Origin: Cypionkella sp.
Lineage (GTDB): Bacteria > Pseudomonadota > Alphaproteobacteria > Rhodobacterales > Rhodobacteraceae
Direction: 5' to 3'
Length of the DNA: 64,000 bases
Assembly (NCBI RefSeq): GCF_028290025.1
Contig: NZ_JAQGKQ010000050.1
Location: 1 to 64,000, forward strand
The position numbers were made by a program, and so were the translations under genes. This document shows, piece after piece, positions 48,384-57,413 of this stretch. The notes below the pieces were generated by a model, which was not told where the DNA came from, searched no databases, and was given only the letters and a program-made list of their open reading frames with translations. Position 1 is the first letter of the stretch. Every line of letters starts with the position of its first letter.

Positions 48384-49631
48384 ATGAGAAATATACTTCT
48401 GGCGAGCGTCGCCGCTTTGACCCTGACGCCTATGGGCGCGCAGGCTTGTGACATCACCGTCGGGCTGGTGCTAGAGCTGACCGGTGAGGCTGGGGCTTAT
48501 GGTCAGGCCGGGGCGAAATCGGTTGAGATGGCGTTCCGCGATCTGAACGATGCGGGCGGCGTTGCGGGCTGCACGCTGAAAACCGACACGCGCGATAGCC
48601 AGACGCAGGCTAACTTGGCGGTGGATGCGGCTACCCAGCTTGTGCAAGTGGCGCATGTGCCTGCGATCATCGGCGGCATCATCTCGCCCATGTCGATCCC
48701 GATCCTGACGTCGGTGACCGGGCCTGCCAAGGTGCTGCAAGTTTCTCCCGCCTCGTCCTCGCCTACGCTGACCGAGCTTGGCAAAGACGGCAAAACCAAT
48801 GGCGTGTTCTTCCGCACCATCACCTCGGACGCGCTGCAAGGCGTGGCTGCGGCGAAGTTCGCGATGGATCAGGGCATGAAGAAAATCGTGATCATCCATC
48901 AGAACAACGACTTCGGCGTCAATCTGGTGAAAGAGTTCACCGCTCCCTACACCGCATTGGGTGGCGCTGTGGTTTCGGTGACGCCTTACAACGCCAAGCA
49001 ATCCAGCTATGCCTCGGAAGTCACCGCGGCTTTGGCGGGTGAACCGGATGCGTTGTACCTGATCTCGGACCCGGTTGATGGGGCGACGATTGCGCGGACA
49101 TGGATCAGCCAAGGTGGCGTGCAAAAGTTCCTGTTGAACGATGGCATGAACTCGGATGATTTCGTGGCCGCAGTTGGCAAGGAATATCTGGGCGGGGCTT
49201 ATGGCACCTCGTCGGGCAGTGTCGCTTCGGCCTCGACCGAGTATTTTAACGCCAACTACAACGCGTTCTCGGGGCTGGACCCGGCAGCGCCTGCCGCTGA
49301 CCGTTCCTACGATGCGGGTGCGTTGGTCGGCTTGGCGATCGCTATCGCAGGCGGCCCGGATGCGGCGAAACTGCCCGACGCGATGCGCAAGGCGGTCGAT
49401 CCGGCGGGCGAGGTGATTTACGCTGGCAAGGAAGAATTCACCAAGGCGCTGGCGCTGATCAAAGACGGCAAAGCGATCCGTTATGAAGGCGTGATCGGCC
49501 CGGTCAACTTTGACCAATACGGCGATATCTCGGGGCCATTCCGGCTGTGGCAGATCGTTGACGGCAAAGTCACCACGATTGGCGAGATGACCACGGCTGA
49601 CGTCGATAAGGTTAAAGCTGAAGTTAAGTAA
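48384..49631 (+). CDS. Periplasmic substrate-binding protein of Liv-type ABC transporter
   Basis: Signal peptide; ITVGLVLELTGEAGAYGQAGAKSVEMAFRDLNDAGGVAGCTLKTDTRDSQTQANLAVDAATQLV. Confidence 0.94.
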   Translation: MRNILLASVAALTLTPMGAQACDITVGLVLELTGEAGAYGQAGAKSVEMAFRDLNDAGGVAGCTLKTDTRDSQTQANLAVDAATQLVQVAHVPAIIGGIISPMSIPILTSVTGPAKVLQVSPASSSPTLTELGKDGKTNGVFFRTITSDALQGVAAAKFAMDQGMKKIVIIHQNNDFGVNLVKEFTAPYTALGGAVVSVTPYNAKQSSYASEVTAALAGEPDALYLISDPVDGATIARTWISQGGVQKFLLNDGMNSDDFVAAVGKEYLGGAYGTSSGSVASASTEYFNANYNAFSGLDPAAPAADRSYDAGALVGLAIAIAGGPDAAKLPDAMRKAVDPAGEVIYAGKEEFTKALALIKDGKAIRYEGVIGPVNFDQYGDISGPFRLWQIVDGKVTTIGEMTTADVDKVKAEVK

Positions 49632-49638
49632 CCCGATA

Positions 49639-49663
49639 GGGCGCGGCACCATTTGCCGCGCCC
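49639..49663. terminator. GC-rich stem-loop between convergent genes
   Basis: GGGCGCGGCA-CCATT-TGCCGCGCCC. Confidence 0.55.
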
Positions 49664-49667
49664 CAAC

Positions 49668-51443
49668 CTAAACTTCGTCGAACAACTCTTTGATGGTCGC
49701 AATCAAATTTTCCGGCGAGAACGGTTTTGACAATATCGCCCGGTCGCCATGATCCTTCGGCAGCGCATCGCGGCCATATCCGGTGGCAAAGGCAAACGGA
49801 ATGCCACGCCCTGCCAGCACCTCTGCGATCTGGTCAACCCGATCCCCGTGCAGATTGGCATCGACCAGCGCCACTTCAAACGCCTCATCCGTCGCCATTT
49901 CGCGCGCCTGCTCTAATGTCCGCGCCGGGCCGACGACGACCATGCCTTCGCTGTTTAAGATATCCTCGATATCCATACCGATGATGGCGTCATCCTCTAC
50001 AATCAGCACGCGCCGCCCGCTCAAGCTGTTTTGCGGAACCTCGCTTACCGAGAAATCCAGCGTTTTGTCATCAATCATCGGGTCCATCAGGCTTGTCCTT
50101 TCTGTCACGCTAAGCGGAAGGCGAATGTGGCACGCAAGACCAGTCGAGGTAAGCTCCAGATTGGTTTTGCCGCCTGCACCTTCTAAAGCATGACGTATCA
50201 ACGTCGAGCCAAAGCCTTCTTTCGTAGGCACCAACAGGTCTTGCACCCCGGTTTCCTTCCAATCAATCACCAGTTCCGGCGACTGAGACGACTCGATACG
50301 CCATCGGATTGTGAGCGTACCTCTGGTCCGTGAAAGCGCGCCATATTTTCGCGCATTCGTGGCAAGCTCATGGAACACCAACCCGAGTTGCACAGCGGTA
50401 TGCGGTTCCAGCCGCACCTCTGGGCCTGACTGCAGGATGCGCGCGTCGCTTTGACCCAGCACAACCTGTTCTTGCAGCAGATCGTCAACGCTCACAGCTT
50501 TCATCAGGCCGCGCACCAACAGATCATGCGCCCGCGCCAATGCCTGCACACGGCCCTTAAAGCTCGTGACAAATTCTTTCGGGTTTGCCGAGTGACGCAG
50601 CGATTGATCGGCGATGGATTGGATCGTCGCCAGAGTGTTTTTCACCCGATGATTGAGCTCGTTAAACAGCAGCTTCTGCAAATCTTCGCTGCGTTTGCGT
50701 TCGGTAATATCGCGCGCAACTTTTGATGCGCCAACGACACGTCCGGTACGATCCCGCAACGGCGATATTGTTACCGACAGATTCACGCGGCTGCCGTCTT
50801 TGGCCAGACGCTCGGTATCGAAATGCTCAATCCGCTCGCCCTGACGCAGTTTGCGCTGAATTTCGTCTTCCTCGTGCATAAGTTCAGGCGGAATTATTCG
50901 GCTGATATGGGTGCCGAGCATTTCGCGTTCTTCATATCCCATGATCCGCGTCGCGGCCGCATTCCACGAGGTAATGTAGCCGTCTAGGGTCTTGCTTATG
51001 ATCGCATCTTCCGACGAGGAAACGATCGCAGCCAGCCTGTTTTGCTGCAGATCGCTGGCGTTGCGTTCAGATACGTCCACAACAAGATTGATCGCACCGA
51101 CAATCTCACCCGCCGCGTTTTTGATCAGACTTGGATAAGATATGAACGAAACGCGCGTGCCGTCAGGACGCTCTGCCGCGGCTTCCGACCCTAACACCGG
51201 GTGTCCCTGCCGAAGGGTGACCGCCAAGGGGCATTCCTCATGTCGAAGCGGCGTGCCGTCGGGCAAAAACAACCGCCAAGCGCCGCAATATTTGGCAGTG
51301 CCAAGCTTTGGCCGGTAACCCCAAAATTCAGCCGCAGCTTCATTGTAGAAGGTGATATTTCCTGCGCTGTCGGTAATATAAGCCGGAACCAGCAGTGCTG
51401 CGAGCAAGTTTTCAGAATGTGCTGTAAGGCTTAGTTCGTTCAT
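49668..51443 (-). CDS. PAS-PAS-HWE/HisKA_2 histidine kinase with C-terminal receiver domain
   Basis: FNELNHRVKNTLATIQSIADQSLRHSANPKEF...FHELATNARKYGALS; REC domain RRVLIVEDDAIIGMDIEDILNSEGM. Confidence 0.93.
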   Translation of the reverse strand: MNELSLTAHSENLLAALLVPAYITDSAGNITFYNEAAAEFWGYRPKLGTAKYCGAWRLFLPDGTPLRHEECPLAVTLRQGHPVLGSEAAAERPDGTRVSFISYPSLIKNAAGEIVGAINLVVDVSERNASDLQQNRLAAIVSSSEDAIISKTLDGYITSWNAAATRIMGYEEREMLGTHISRIIPPELMHEEDEIQRKLRQGERIEHFDTERLAKDGSRVNLSVTISPLRDRTGRVVGASKVARDITERKRSEDLQKLLFNELNHRVKNTLATIQSIADQSLRHSANPKEFVTSFKGRVQALARAHDLLVRGLMKAVSVDDLLQEQVVLGQSDARILQSGPEVRLEPHTAVQLGLVFHELATNARKYGALSRTRGTLTIRWRIESSQSPELVIDWKETGVQDLLVPTKEGFGSTLIRHALEGAGGKTNLELTSTGLACHIRLPLSVTERTSLMDPMIDDKTLDFSVSEVPQNSLSGRRVLIVEDDAIIGMDIEDILNSEGMVVVGPARTLEQAREMATDEAFEVALVDANLHGDRVDQIAEVLAGRGIPFAFATGYGRDALPKDHGDRAILSKPFSPENLIATIKELFDEV

Positions 51444-51607
51444 TCCGGCTATTCCCAACAATAAAATCGACAATCGAGACGTCTCAACTGACCAGGTAGC
51501 ATTCACGCTCAAAGAAGCCGCCTACATCGCGATGTTCTGGGGCAAAACACTAACGCACCGTATGGCATAACGGTTCCGTGATTATTTGGCGCTGGCTTGA
51601 CGGTCTT

Positions 51608-52168
51608 TTAGGCTTGGCGAAACGGACGGCTTAATCCGAGCGTTTTTGCCATGCCAAAGCGCCACGGAGACTCCATCCCGCGCGAAATGCCGATGCGTGG
51701 GCCAGACAGAATGATGGCGGGAGGGATATCCGGCAGCCATAGCGAAAACTCAATGCCGTCAAACGCAGCACCATTATCATCCATTTGAATGCCAAGCGCC
51801 TGCGACACGCGACCCGGCCCTGCGCAAAGCAGCGCGGAATTGCGGCGGGTCCGCATCAGATCAACACCGATCTCGGGCTTGATCGCGCGGATAAGCACGG
51901 CCTCCCCCGGTCTTGCCACTACATTCAGGCACAGATGGATGCCGTAAGATCGATAAACATAGAGATGTCCCGAAGGCCCAAACATCGCAGCATTGCGCGC
52001 GGTTTGGCCCCGGTGACTGTGGGAGGCCGGGTCGTCTTGGGTATAAGCCTCGGTCTCGATGATGGTGCCGCCCGCGCCGCGAACGATCAGACAGCCGCCG
52101 ATCAACGCACGCGCCAGCGACACGGCATCAAGCTGCGGGTCAAACGGCGGTATCTGCGATTGTCTCAT
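51608..52168 (-). CDS. DNA-3-methyladenine glycosylase (AAG/MPG family)
   Basis: LARALIGGCLIV...ETEAYTQDDPASHSHRGQTARNAAMFGPSGHLYVYRSYGIHLCLNVV. Confidence 0.95.
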   Translation of the reverse strand: MRQSQIPPFDPQLDAVSLARALIGGCLIVRGAGGTIIETEAYTQDDPASHSHRGQTARNAAMFGPSGHLYVYRSYGIHLCLNVVARPGEAVLIRAIKPEIGVDLMRTRRNSALLCAGPGRVSQALGIQMDDNGAAFDGIEFSLWLPDIPPAIILSGPRIGISRGMESPWRFGMAKTLGLSRPFRQA

Positions 52169-52404
52169 GCGGCCGGTCCTGACGACATTTGAGCGTGGGT
52201 AGCTTCGCCCCGAAATCGGTGGTCAGGTTAAGTTAGGTCACTGGGGCGCGGGTTCAAAGCTTTGACGATTGGGGATGGGCGTGAAGCAATGCGCGCAAAA
52301 GTAAAGAATTCGTAAACGACCCCTCTTTAACCCATTGATTTATATGCGGCGTAGCAAAGCGCCACACGTGGACAAGCCCACCCAAGATCAGGCATAATTC
52401 CGCC

Positions 52405-53658
52405 ATGACCAGCCTGTGCCGCGACTGTCTCACTCAATTTGAAGCCGGAGCCCGCTGTCCAAAGTGCCGCTCTCCGCGCCTGCTTGCCCACGGCGAGATG
52501 AATCAGCTTTCCATAGCCCACATGGATTGCGACGCCTTTTATGCCAGCGTCGAGAAACGCGACAACCCCGAGCTGCGCGACAAAGCCGTGATCGTCGGCG
52601 GCGGCACCCGAGGCGTCGTCTCAACCTGCTGCTACATCGCCCGCATCCATGGGGTGCGATCCGCGATGCCGATGTTTCAGGCGCTGAAACTGTGCCCTGA
52701 TGCCGTGGTGGTGAAGCCCCGAATGTCGGTCTACGTGGACGCCTCGCGCGCCATAAGGGCGATGATGGAGGCGCTGACTCCGGCCATCGAACCGCTATCT
52801 TTGGACGAGGCGTTCCTCGATCTCACCGGAACCGAACGCCTACACGGCGCACCCCCCGCCGTCGTGCTGGCAGGGCTGGTGAAACGGATGGAGGACGAAT
52901 TGGGACTGTCCGGCTCGGTCGGGCTGTCGCACAACAAGTTTCTCGCCAAAATCGCATCAGACCTCGACAAACCGCGCGGCTTCTCAATCATCGGACGCGC
53001 GGAAACCGAAGCATTCCTGCGCCCCAGATCGGTGCGGATCATCTGGGGCGTCGGCACCGCCGCGCAGGCATCGTTGGAGAAAGCCGGCATCCGCACCATC
53101 AGCGACCTGCTGCGCTGGGATCGCACCGATCTGACGGCGCGCTTCGGCAGCATGGGCGATCGGCTGTGGAATCTCGCACGCGGGCTTGATCAGCGCCGGG
53201 TGAACCGGGATGAAAAGCTGAAGTCGATCAGCAAAGAGACGACGTTCTTTGAGGATACCACCGATGCCGACCTGCTCGACGGCCATCTGTGGCGGCTGGC
53301 CGAGCAAGTCGCCGACCGCGCCAAGGCCAAAGGGTTGGCAGGCAAGACCGTGGCGCTGAAGCTGAAGCGCGCGGATTTCCAGCTGATCAGCCGCCGCCAT
53401 GCTTTGAGCGACCCCACCCAACTGACCGACCGCATCTATCGCGCCGCCCGCGCGATGTTCGATCAGGCGGGCAATCGCGGGCCGTTTCGCTTAATCGGTG
53501 TCGGCATCAGCGATCTGGCACCCGAGGCTGTGGCTGATCTGTCGGGCGATCTGCTTGACCCAACGGCGGGAAAACGCGCCGCAGCCGAGCGGGCAACCGA
53601 TGCAATCCGCGCCAGATTTGGCCGGGAGGCTATTATTAAAGGGCGAGCCTTGCGCTAG
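52405..53658 (+). CDS. dinB: DNA polymerase IV with N-terminal CxxC...CxxC zinc-ribbon-like extension
   Basis: IAHMDCDAFYASVEKRDNPELRDKAVIVGG...EPLSLDEAFLDLTG...GLSHNKFLAKIASDLDKPRG. Confidence 0.96.
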   Translation: MTSLCRDCLTQFEAGARCPKCRSPRLLAHGEMNQLSIAHMDCDAFYASVEKRDNPELRDKAVIVGGGTRGVVSTCCYIARIHGVRSAMPMFQALKLCPDAVVVKPRMSVYVDASRAIRAMMEALTPAIEPLSLDEAFLDLTGTERLHGAPPAVVLAGLVKRMEDELGLSGSVGLSHNKFLAKIASDLDKPRGFSIIGRAETEAFLRPRSVRIIWGVGTAAQASLEKAGIRTISDLLRWDRTDLTARFGSMGDRLWNLARGLDQRRVNRDEKLKSISKETTFFEDTTDADLLDGHLWRLAEQVADRAKAKGLAGKTVALKLKRADFQLISRRHALSDPTQLTDRIYRAARAMFDQAGNRGPFRLIGVGISDLAPEAVADLSGDLLDPTAGKRAAAERATDAIRARFGREAIIKGRALR

Positions 53659-53692
53659 TGGTCGACTCGCACCGCTGCGCTGACGCCACTAG
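53655..53692. other. Inverted repeat between convergent dinB and N-formylglutamate amidohydrolase (possible terminator)
   Basis: CTAGTGG...CCACTAG flanking dinB stop. Confidence 0.4.
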
Positions 53693-53704
53693 GGCAATCT
53701 GCGG

Positions 53705-54562
53705 TTATTCTGCGGCGAGCGGCAGGCTGGCGCGGCCGATCCCGGTCACATCGGCGATCACTCCGGCCATCAGCGCGCGGAAATCGTCGAAGCTTTCATG
53801 CGGCGTGATGGTGGCTTCATCCATGTAAAGCCCGCGATCAATTTCGACTTGGATCACATGCCTGCGCGCCGAGGGCCGACCATAGCTTTGCGCAATGAAC
53901 GCGCCCGCAAAGGGAGCATTGCGCGCCACGCGCAGACCCGCGCGCTGAAACGCCGCTTCAACCTCGTCCATGACGTGACGCCCGGCAGCGGCACCAAAGC
54001 GATCGCCCAGCACCACATCGGGTTTGGGCTGACCGGGGCGACCGTGGCCGTCGATGGCTTCGTGCGGCATGGAGTGGCAGTCGATCAGTACGGCCTCACC
54101 AAACTGTGTATGGGTTTCCTCTAACAACTGCCGCAGGGCGCGGTGGTAGGGGTGCCAAACCTCAGTAATCCGGGCCTCTGCCTCGGCCAATGCAAGCTTG
54201 CCGCGATAGATCAGCCGACCACCCGACACCACGCGAGGAATCACTCCTAGGCCAGACGAGATGCGCGGATTGTGCGGCACCCGCGCGATGCCTTCGATCA
54301 CCGCGGGGTCGAACTCATCCGGCGCACGGTTGAGGTCAAGATAAGCGCGTGGCACATCGGCCACCAACAGCGGCGCACCGTGCAGCGTAGCGGCGCCAAA
54401 CACTTGATCTACAAAGGCATCTTCCGAGGAACGGATGGCATGATCGGACAAGACTGTCTGCGCCAGAAACGCCTCAGAATACGCGCGGCCACTGTGCGGC
54501 GAGGCAAACACCACTGCGGTATCCTGCCGCTCTGGTCGATGAATACGGAAGTTCTGCGACAC
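53705..54562 (-). CDS. N-formylglutamate amidohydrolase
   Basis: VVFASPHSGRAYSEAFLAQ...EAVLIDCHSMPHEA...PFAGAFIAQSYGRP. Confidence 0.93.
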   Translation of the reverse strand: MSQNFRIHRPERQDTAVVFASPHSGRAYSEAFLAQTVLSDHAIRSSEDAFVDQVFGAATLHGAPLLVADVPRAYLDLNRAPDEFDPAVIEGIARVPHNPRISSGLGVIPRVVSGGRLIYRGKLALAEAEARITEVWHPYHRALRQLLEETHTQFGEAVLIDCHSMPHEAIDGHGRPGQPKPDVVLGDRFGAAAGRHVMDEVEAAFQRAGLRVARNAPFAGAFIAQSYGRPSARRHVIQVEIDRGLYMDEATITPHESFDDFRALMAGVIADVTGIGRASLPLAAE

Positions 54563-54744
54563 GCCATGCTCCTGTTACGTTGTGATATAACTGCAAAATA
54601 TCCTTTGCGGATACCCCCCTTTACCCCCTTGAACCGCGCTGCGACTCTGTTTATAGCCCAGCCATCCGACGCGGTTCCGCCCGCGTCCTTTTGTTTGGGC
54701 TTTATGGCTTCGGCGAATAGATTGGGCGGGAACGTCAGGTTTGT

Positions 54745-54819
54745 GGGCGGTTAGCTCAGCGGTAGAGCACTACGTTGACATCGTAGTGGCCACTGGTTCG
54801 ATCCCAGTACCGCCCACCA
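54745..54819 (+). tRNA. tRNA-Val (anticodon GAC), CCA encoded
   Basis: GGGCGGTTAGCTCAGCGGTAGAGCACTACGTTGACATCGTAGTGGCCACTGGTTCGATCCCAGTACCGCCCACCA folds as cloverleaf with GAC anticodon. Confidence 0.96.
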
Positions 54820-54916
54820 TTACATGTTCCCTTCGGGGGCATTCGCCGTTCCCGGCAACGGGGGCAACGCTATTAAACTGGCGCGAAGACGCGCCGCGAA
54901 CAAGGGAGATGCTACG

Positions 54917-55042
54917 ATGAAAGTTGCAAACTCGCTCCGCTCGCTGAAGAATCGTCATCGCGATTGCCAGGTCGTGCGCCGTAAAGGCCGCGTCTATGTG
55001 ATCAACAAGACGCAAAAGCGCTACAAGGCTCGCCAAGGTTGA
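54917..55042 (+). CDS. rpmJ: 50S ribosomal protein L36 (bL36, 41 aa)
   Basis: [41 protein letters not shown]. Confidence 0.97.
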   Translation: MKVANSLRSLKNRHRDCQVVRRKGRVYVINKTQKRYKARQG

Positions 55043-55078
55043 TACTTGGCAGGTTTATCGCGCACAGCAGCTTCGAAT

Positions 55079-55111
55079 AGGCCGCCGAGAGCAATCTCTG
55101 GCGGCTTTTTC
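55079..55111 (+). terminator. Intrinsic terminator of rpmJ
   Basis: GCCGCCGAGAGCAATCTCTGGCGGCTTTTTC. Confidence 0.88.
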
Positions 55112-55231
55112 AATGTTGCATGGGGTAGAGCGTGCCTGCGTCGGCCTAATGCCGGTTAAGAATGATTAGATTGTCGTGAGGCGCTGTGCGGCTTAGGCGC
55201 AACCAGACCTGCCAATATTGGAAGCCAGCAC

Positions 55232-55852
55232 ATGCACCCTAACCCCGCCTTTCGTTCGACGCCGTTGCAAGACAACCTCGCCTTCGCCCAGGCGCGGGGG
55301 TTTGGGATTTTGTCGGTGAATGGTGCGGATGGGCCTTTGGCGGCGCATGTGCCGTTTTTGATCTCGCCGGATGCTGGGTTTGCCGAGTTGCATCTCGCAC
55401 GCTCAAATCCGGTAGGGCAGGCGTGTCTGGAGGGGCCAGTTGCGGCGGTCATTATGGTGTCGGGGCCGGACGCCTATATCTCGCCCGATTGGTATGGCTC
55501 GGACGATCAGGTGCCGACATGGAATTACATCGCCGTGCATCTGCGTGGCCTGCTGTCGGCTCTGCCCGAGGCCGCGTTGCATCCGCATGTTGATGCGCTG
55601 TCAGCCGAGCATGAAAACCGTTTGCTGCCGAAGACGCCTTGGCAGTCGAGCAAAATGTCGCAAGGTGCGATGCCGCGCATGTTGCGGATGATATTGCCGT
55701 TTCGGTTTGAAATTGGCTCGGTTGAAGGCACTTGGAAGCTGAACCAGAACAAAACACCTGAGGTGCGTCGCGGTGCTGTGGATCATCTGGCGCAGCAGAG
55801 TGACGCGGGATCGCAGGCTATTGCCGCGCTGATGCGGCGGGATTTGGAATAG
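55232..55852 (+). CDS. FMN-binding negative transcriptional regulator (PaiB-like)
   Basis: MHPNPAFRSTPLQDNLAFAQARGFGILSVNG...AAHVPFLI...MVSGPDAYISPDWY. Confidence 0.93.
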   Translation: MHPNPAFRSTPLQDNLAFAQARGFGILSVNGADGPLAAHVPFLISPDAGFAELHLARSNPVGQACLEGPVAAVIMVSGPDAYISPDWYGSDDQVPTWNYIAVHLRGLLSALPEAALHPHVDALSAEHENRLLPKTPWQSSKMSQGAMPRMLRMILPFRFEIGSVEGTWKLNQNKTPEVRRGAVDHLAQQSDAGSQAIAALMRRDLE

Positions 55853-55993
55853 CGCGAGTGGTTGCTGCGCCAGTTGAGCGCCTTGGTGAATTGATCGAAT
55901 GCACGAGGCTAGCAACTGACAAGTGTTGTCATGCGAGGGGCAGCGCGGCTTAACTGCCGCAACCTCGAATCACGGCTTTGCATCGGAGAAATC

Positions 55994-56602
55994 ATGCGGC
56001 TTTATACATCCCCCGCCACGCCCTTTGGCCGCAAGGTCATGGTGCTGATCATGGAATTGGGCCTGAAAGATCGGGTTGAAGTGGTCAATGTCATGGGCAC
56101 ACCGCTTGCACCGGGGTCGCTGCCAGTCGATCAGAATCCGCTCGGAAAGATCCCGGCGCTGCAAACCGATGATGGGGCGATCTATGACAGCCGGGTGATT
56201 TGCCGCTATCTCAACGATCTGGCGGAAGCTGAGATTTACCCAACCGGGCCAGCGATTTGGCCGTGTTTGGTGCGTGAGGCGACGGTGGACGGCGTCCTCG
56301 AGGCCGCGCTGGCGATGGCTTACGAGGTGAGGTTGCGCCCGGTGGATAAGCAGTTCCCCGAATGGATCGAAGCGCAATGGGCGAAGGCCGCGAGGGCACT
56401 GGATGTGATTGAGGCTCAATGGGGGGAGGTGCTGAACGGCCCGCTAGAGATGCCAACGATCGGGCTGGCTTGCGCGCTGGGCTATCTCGACTTCCGGCAC
56501 GACGCACGAAATTGGCGGCAGGGGCGGCCCAAATTGGCGGCGTGGGAGGCGGAATTTGCCAAGCGTCCGGCGATGTTGGCGACTCGGCCGGTGGCAGTTT
56601 GA
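55994..56602 (+). CDS. Glutathione S-transferase family protein
   Basis: MRLYTSPATPFGRKVMVLIMELGLKDRVEVVNV...NPLGKIPALQTDDGAIYDSRVICRYLN. Confidence 0.94.
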   Translation: MRLYTSPATPFGRKVMVLIMELGLKDRVEVVNVMGTPLAPGSLPVDQNPLGKIPALQTDDGAIYDSRVICRYLNDLAEAEIYPTGPAIWPCLVREATVDGVLEAALAMAYEVRLRPVDKQFPEWIEAQWAKAARALDVIEAQWGEVLNGPLEMPTIGLACALGYLDFRHDARNWRQGRPKLAAWEAEFAKRPAMLATRPVAV

Positions 56603-56608
56603 CGGCGT

Positions 56609-56665
56609 AAATCCCGACAGAAATGCTTTAATTTCTGCAACGTTGCGGTGGTTGGGATTTTTTTT
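56609..56665 (+). terminator. Intrinsic terminator downstream of GST gene
   Basis: AAATCCC...AGAAAT-GCTTTA-ATTTCT...GGGATTTTTTTT nested stems plus T-run. Confidence 0.65.
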
Positions 56666-56841
56666 CCGTAGCTTCAAGGTCGCACATCAGGAAAAGCTGA
56701 TTTACGCCGCCCCTGCGCGCCTTTGTCCGCTGGACGTCCCAGCTTTCTGTGGCTAAACCCGGGCCTGTAAGGCTTCGGGAAACCGGGGCCGCATAGATAT
56801 ATGGGCCGCACGCCATGCGGCCTTTGAAGGGAGAAGTTCTC

Positions 56842-57402
56842 GTGTCCCACGCAGACGATCACGCAGGCACCCGCAGGGATTTCCTGTATTACGCAACCGC
56901 CGGGGCGGGCGTTGTGGCAACTGGCGCAGCGGTTTGGCCGCTGATTAACCAGATGAACCCCTCGGCAGATACCCGGGCTTTGGCCTCGATCATGGTCGAT
57001 ATCTCGGGCGTCGAAGTTGGCACCCAGATCACGGTAAAGTGGCGCGGCAAACCAGTGTTCATCCGCCGCCGCACCCCGGAAGACATCGAAAAAGGCCGCG
57101 CGGTGGCACTGACCGATCTGGTCGATACCAATGCCGAGAACGCCAACCTTGACGCCTCGACCACCGCGGAAGACAAAAACCGCACGTTGGATGAAGCCGG
57201 TGAGTGGCTGGTGATGATGGGCGTTTGCACCCATTTGGGCTGTGTGCCTCTGGGAGACGCGGGCGATTTTGGCGGCTGGTTCTGCCCGTGCCACGGCTCG
57301 CACTACGATATGGCTGGACGTATTCGCAAAGGACCGGCGCCACGTAACTTGCCGGTACCGGTGGCGAAATTCGAAACCGAAACCACGATCAAGCTGGGAT
57401 AA
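56842..57402 (+). CDS. petA: Ubiquinol-cytochrome c reductase iron-sulfur subunit (Rieske)
   Basis: [38 protein letters not shown]...[31 protein letters not shown] start after AGGGAGAAG. Confidence 0.95.
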   Translation: MSHADDHAGTRRDFLYYATAGAGVVATGAAVWPLINQMNPSADTRALASIMVDISGVEVGTQITVKWRGKPVFIRRRTPEDIEKGRAVALTDLVDTNAENANLDASTTAEDKNRTLDEAGEWLVMMGVCTHLGCVPLGDAGDFGGWFCPCHGSHYDMAGRIRKGPAPRNLPVPVAKFETETTIKLG

Positions 57403-57413
57403 GGGACAAAAAC

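Noticed and set aside
47301-49652. Long minus-strand ORFs (351 and 393 aa) opposite the AKR and substrate-binding protein genes
   Set aside because: Shadow ORFs opposite well-supported genes; no motifs
52300-52405. LexA box upstream of dinB
   Set aside because: No GAAC-N7-GAAC or GTTC-N7-GTTC pattern found by eye
54745-55042. tRNA-Val as an integration site of a genomic island
   Set aside because: No integrase or duplicated tRNA 3' end nearby; followed directly by rpmJ
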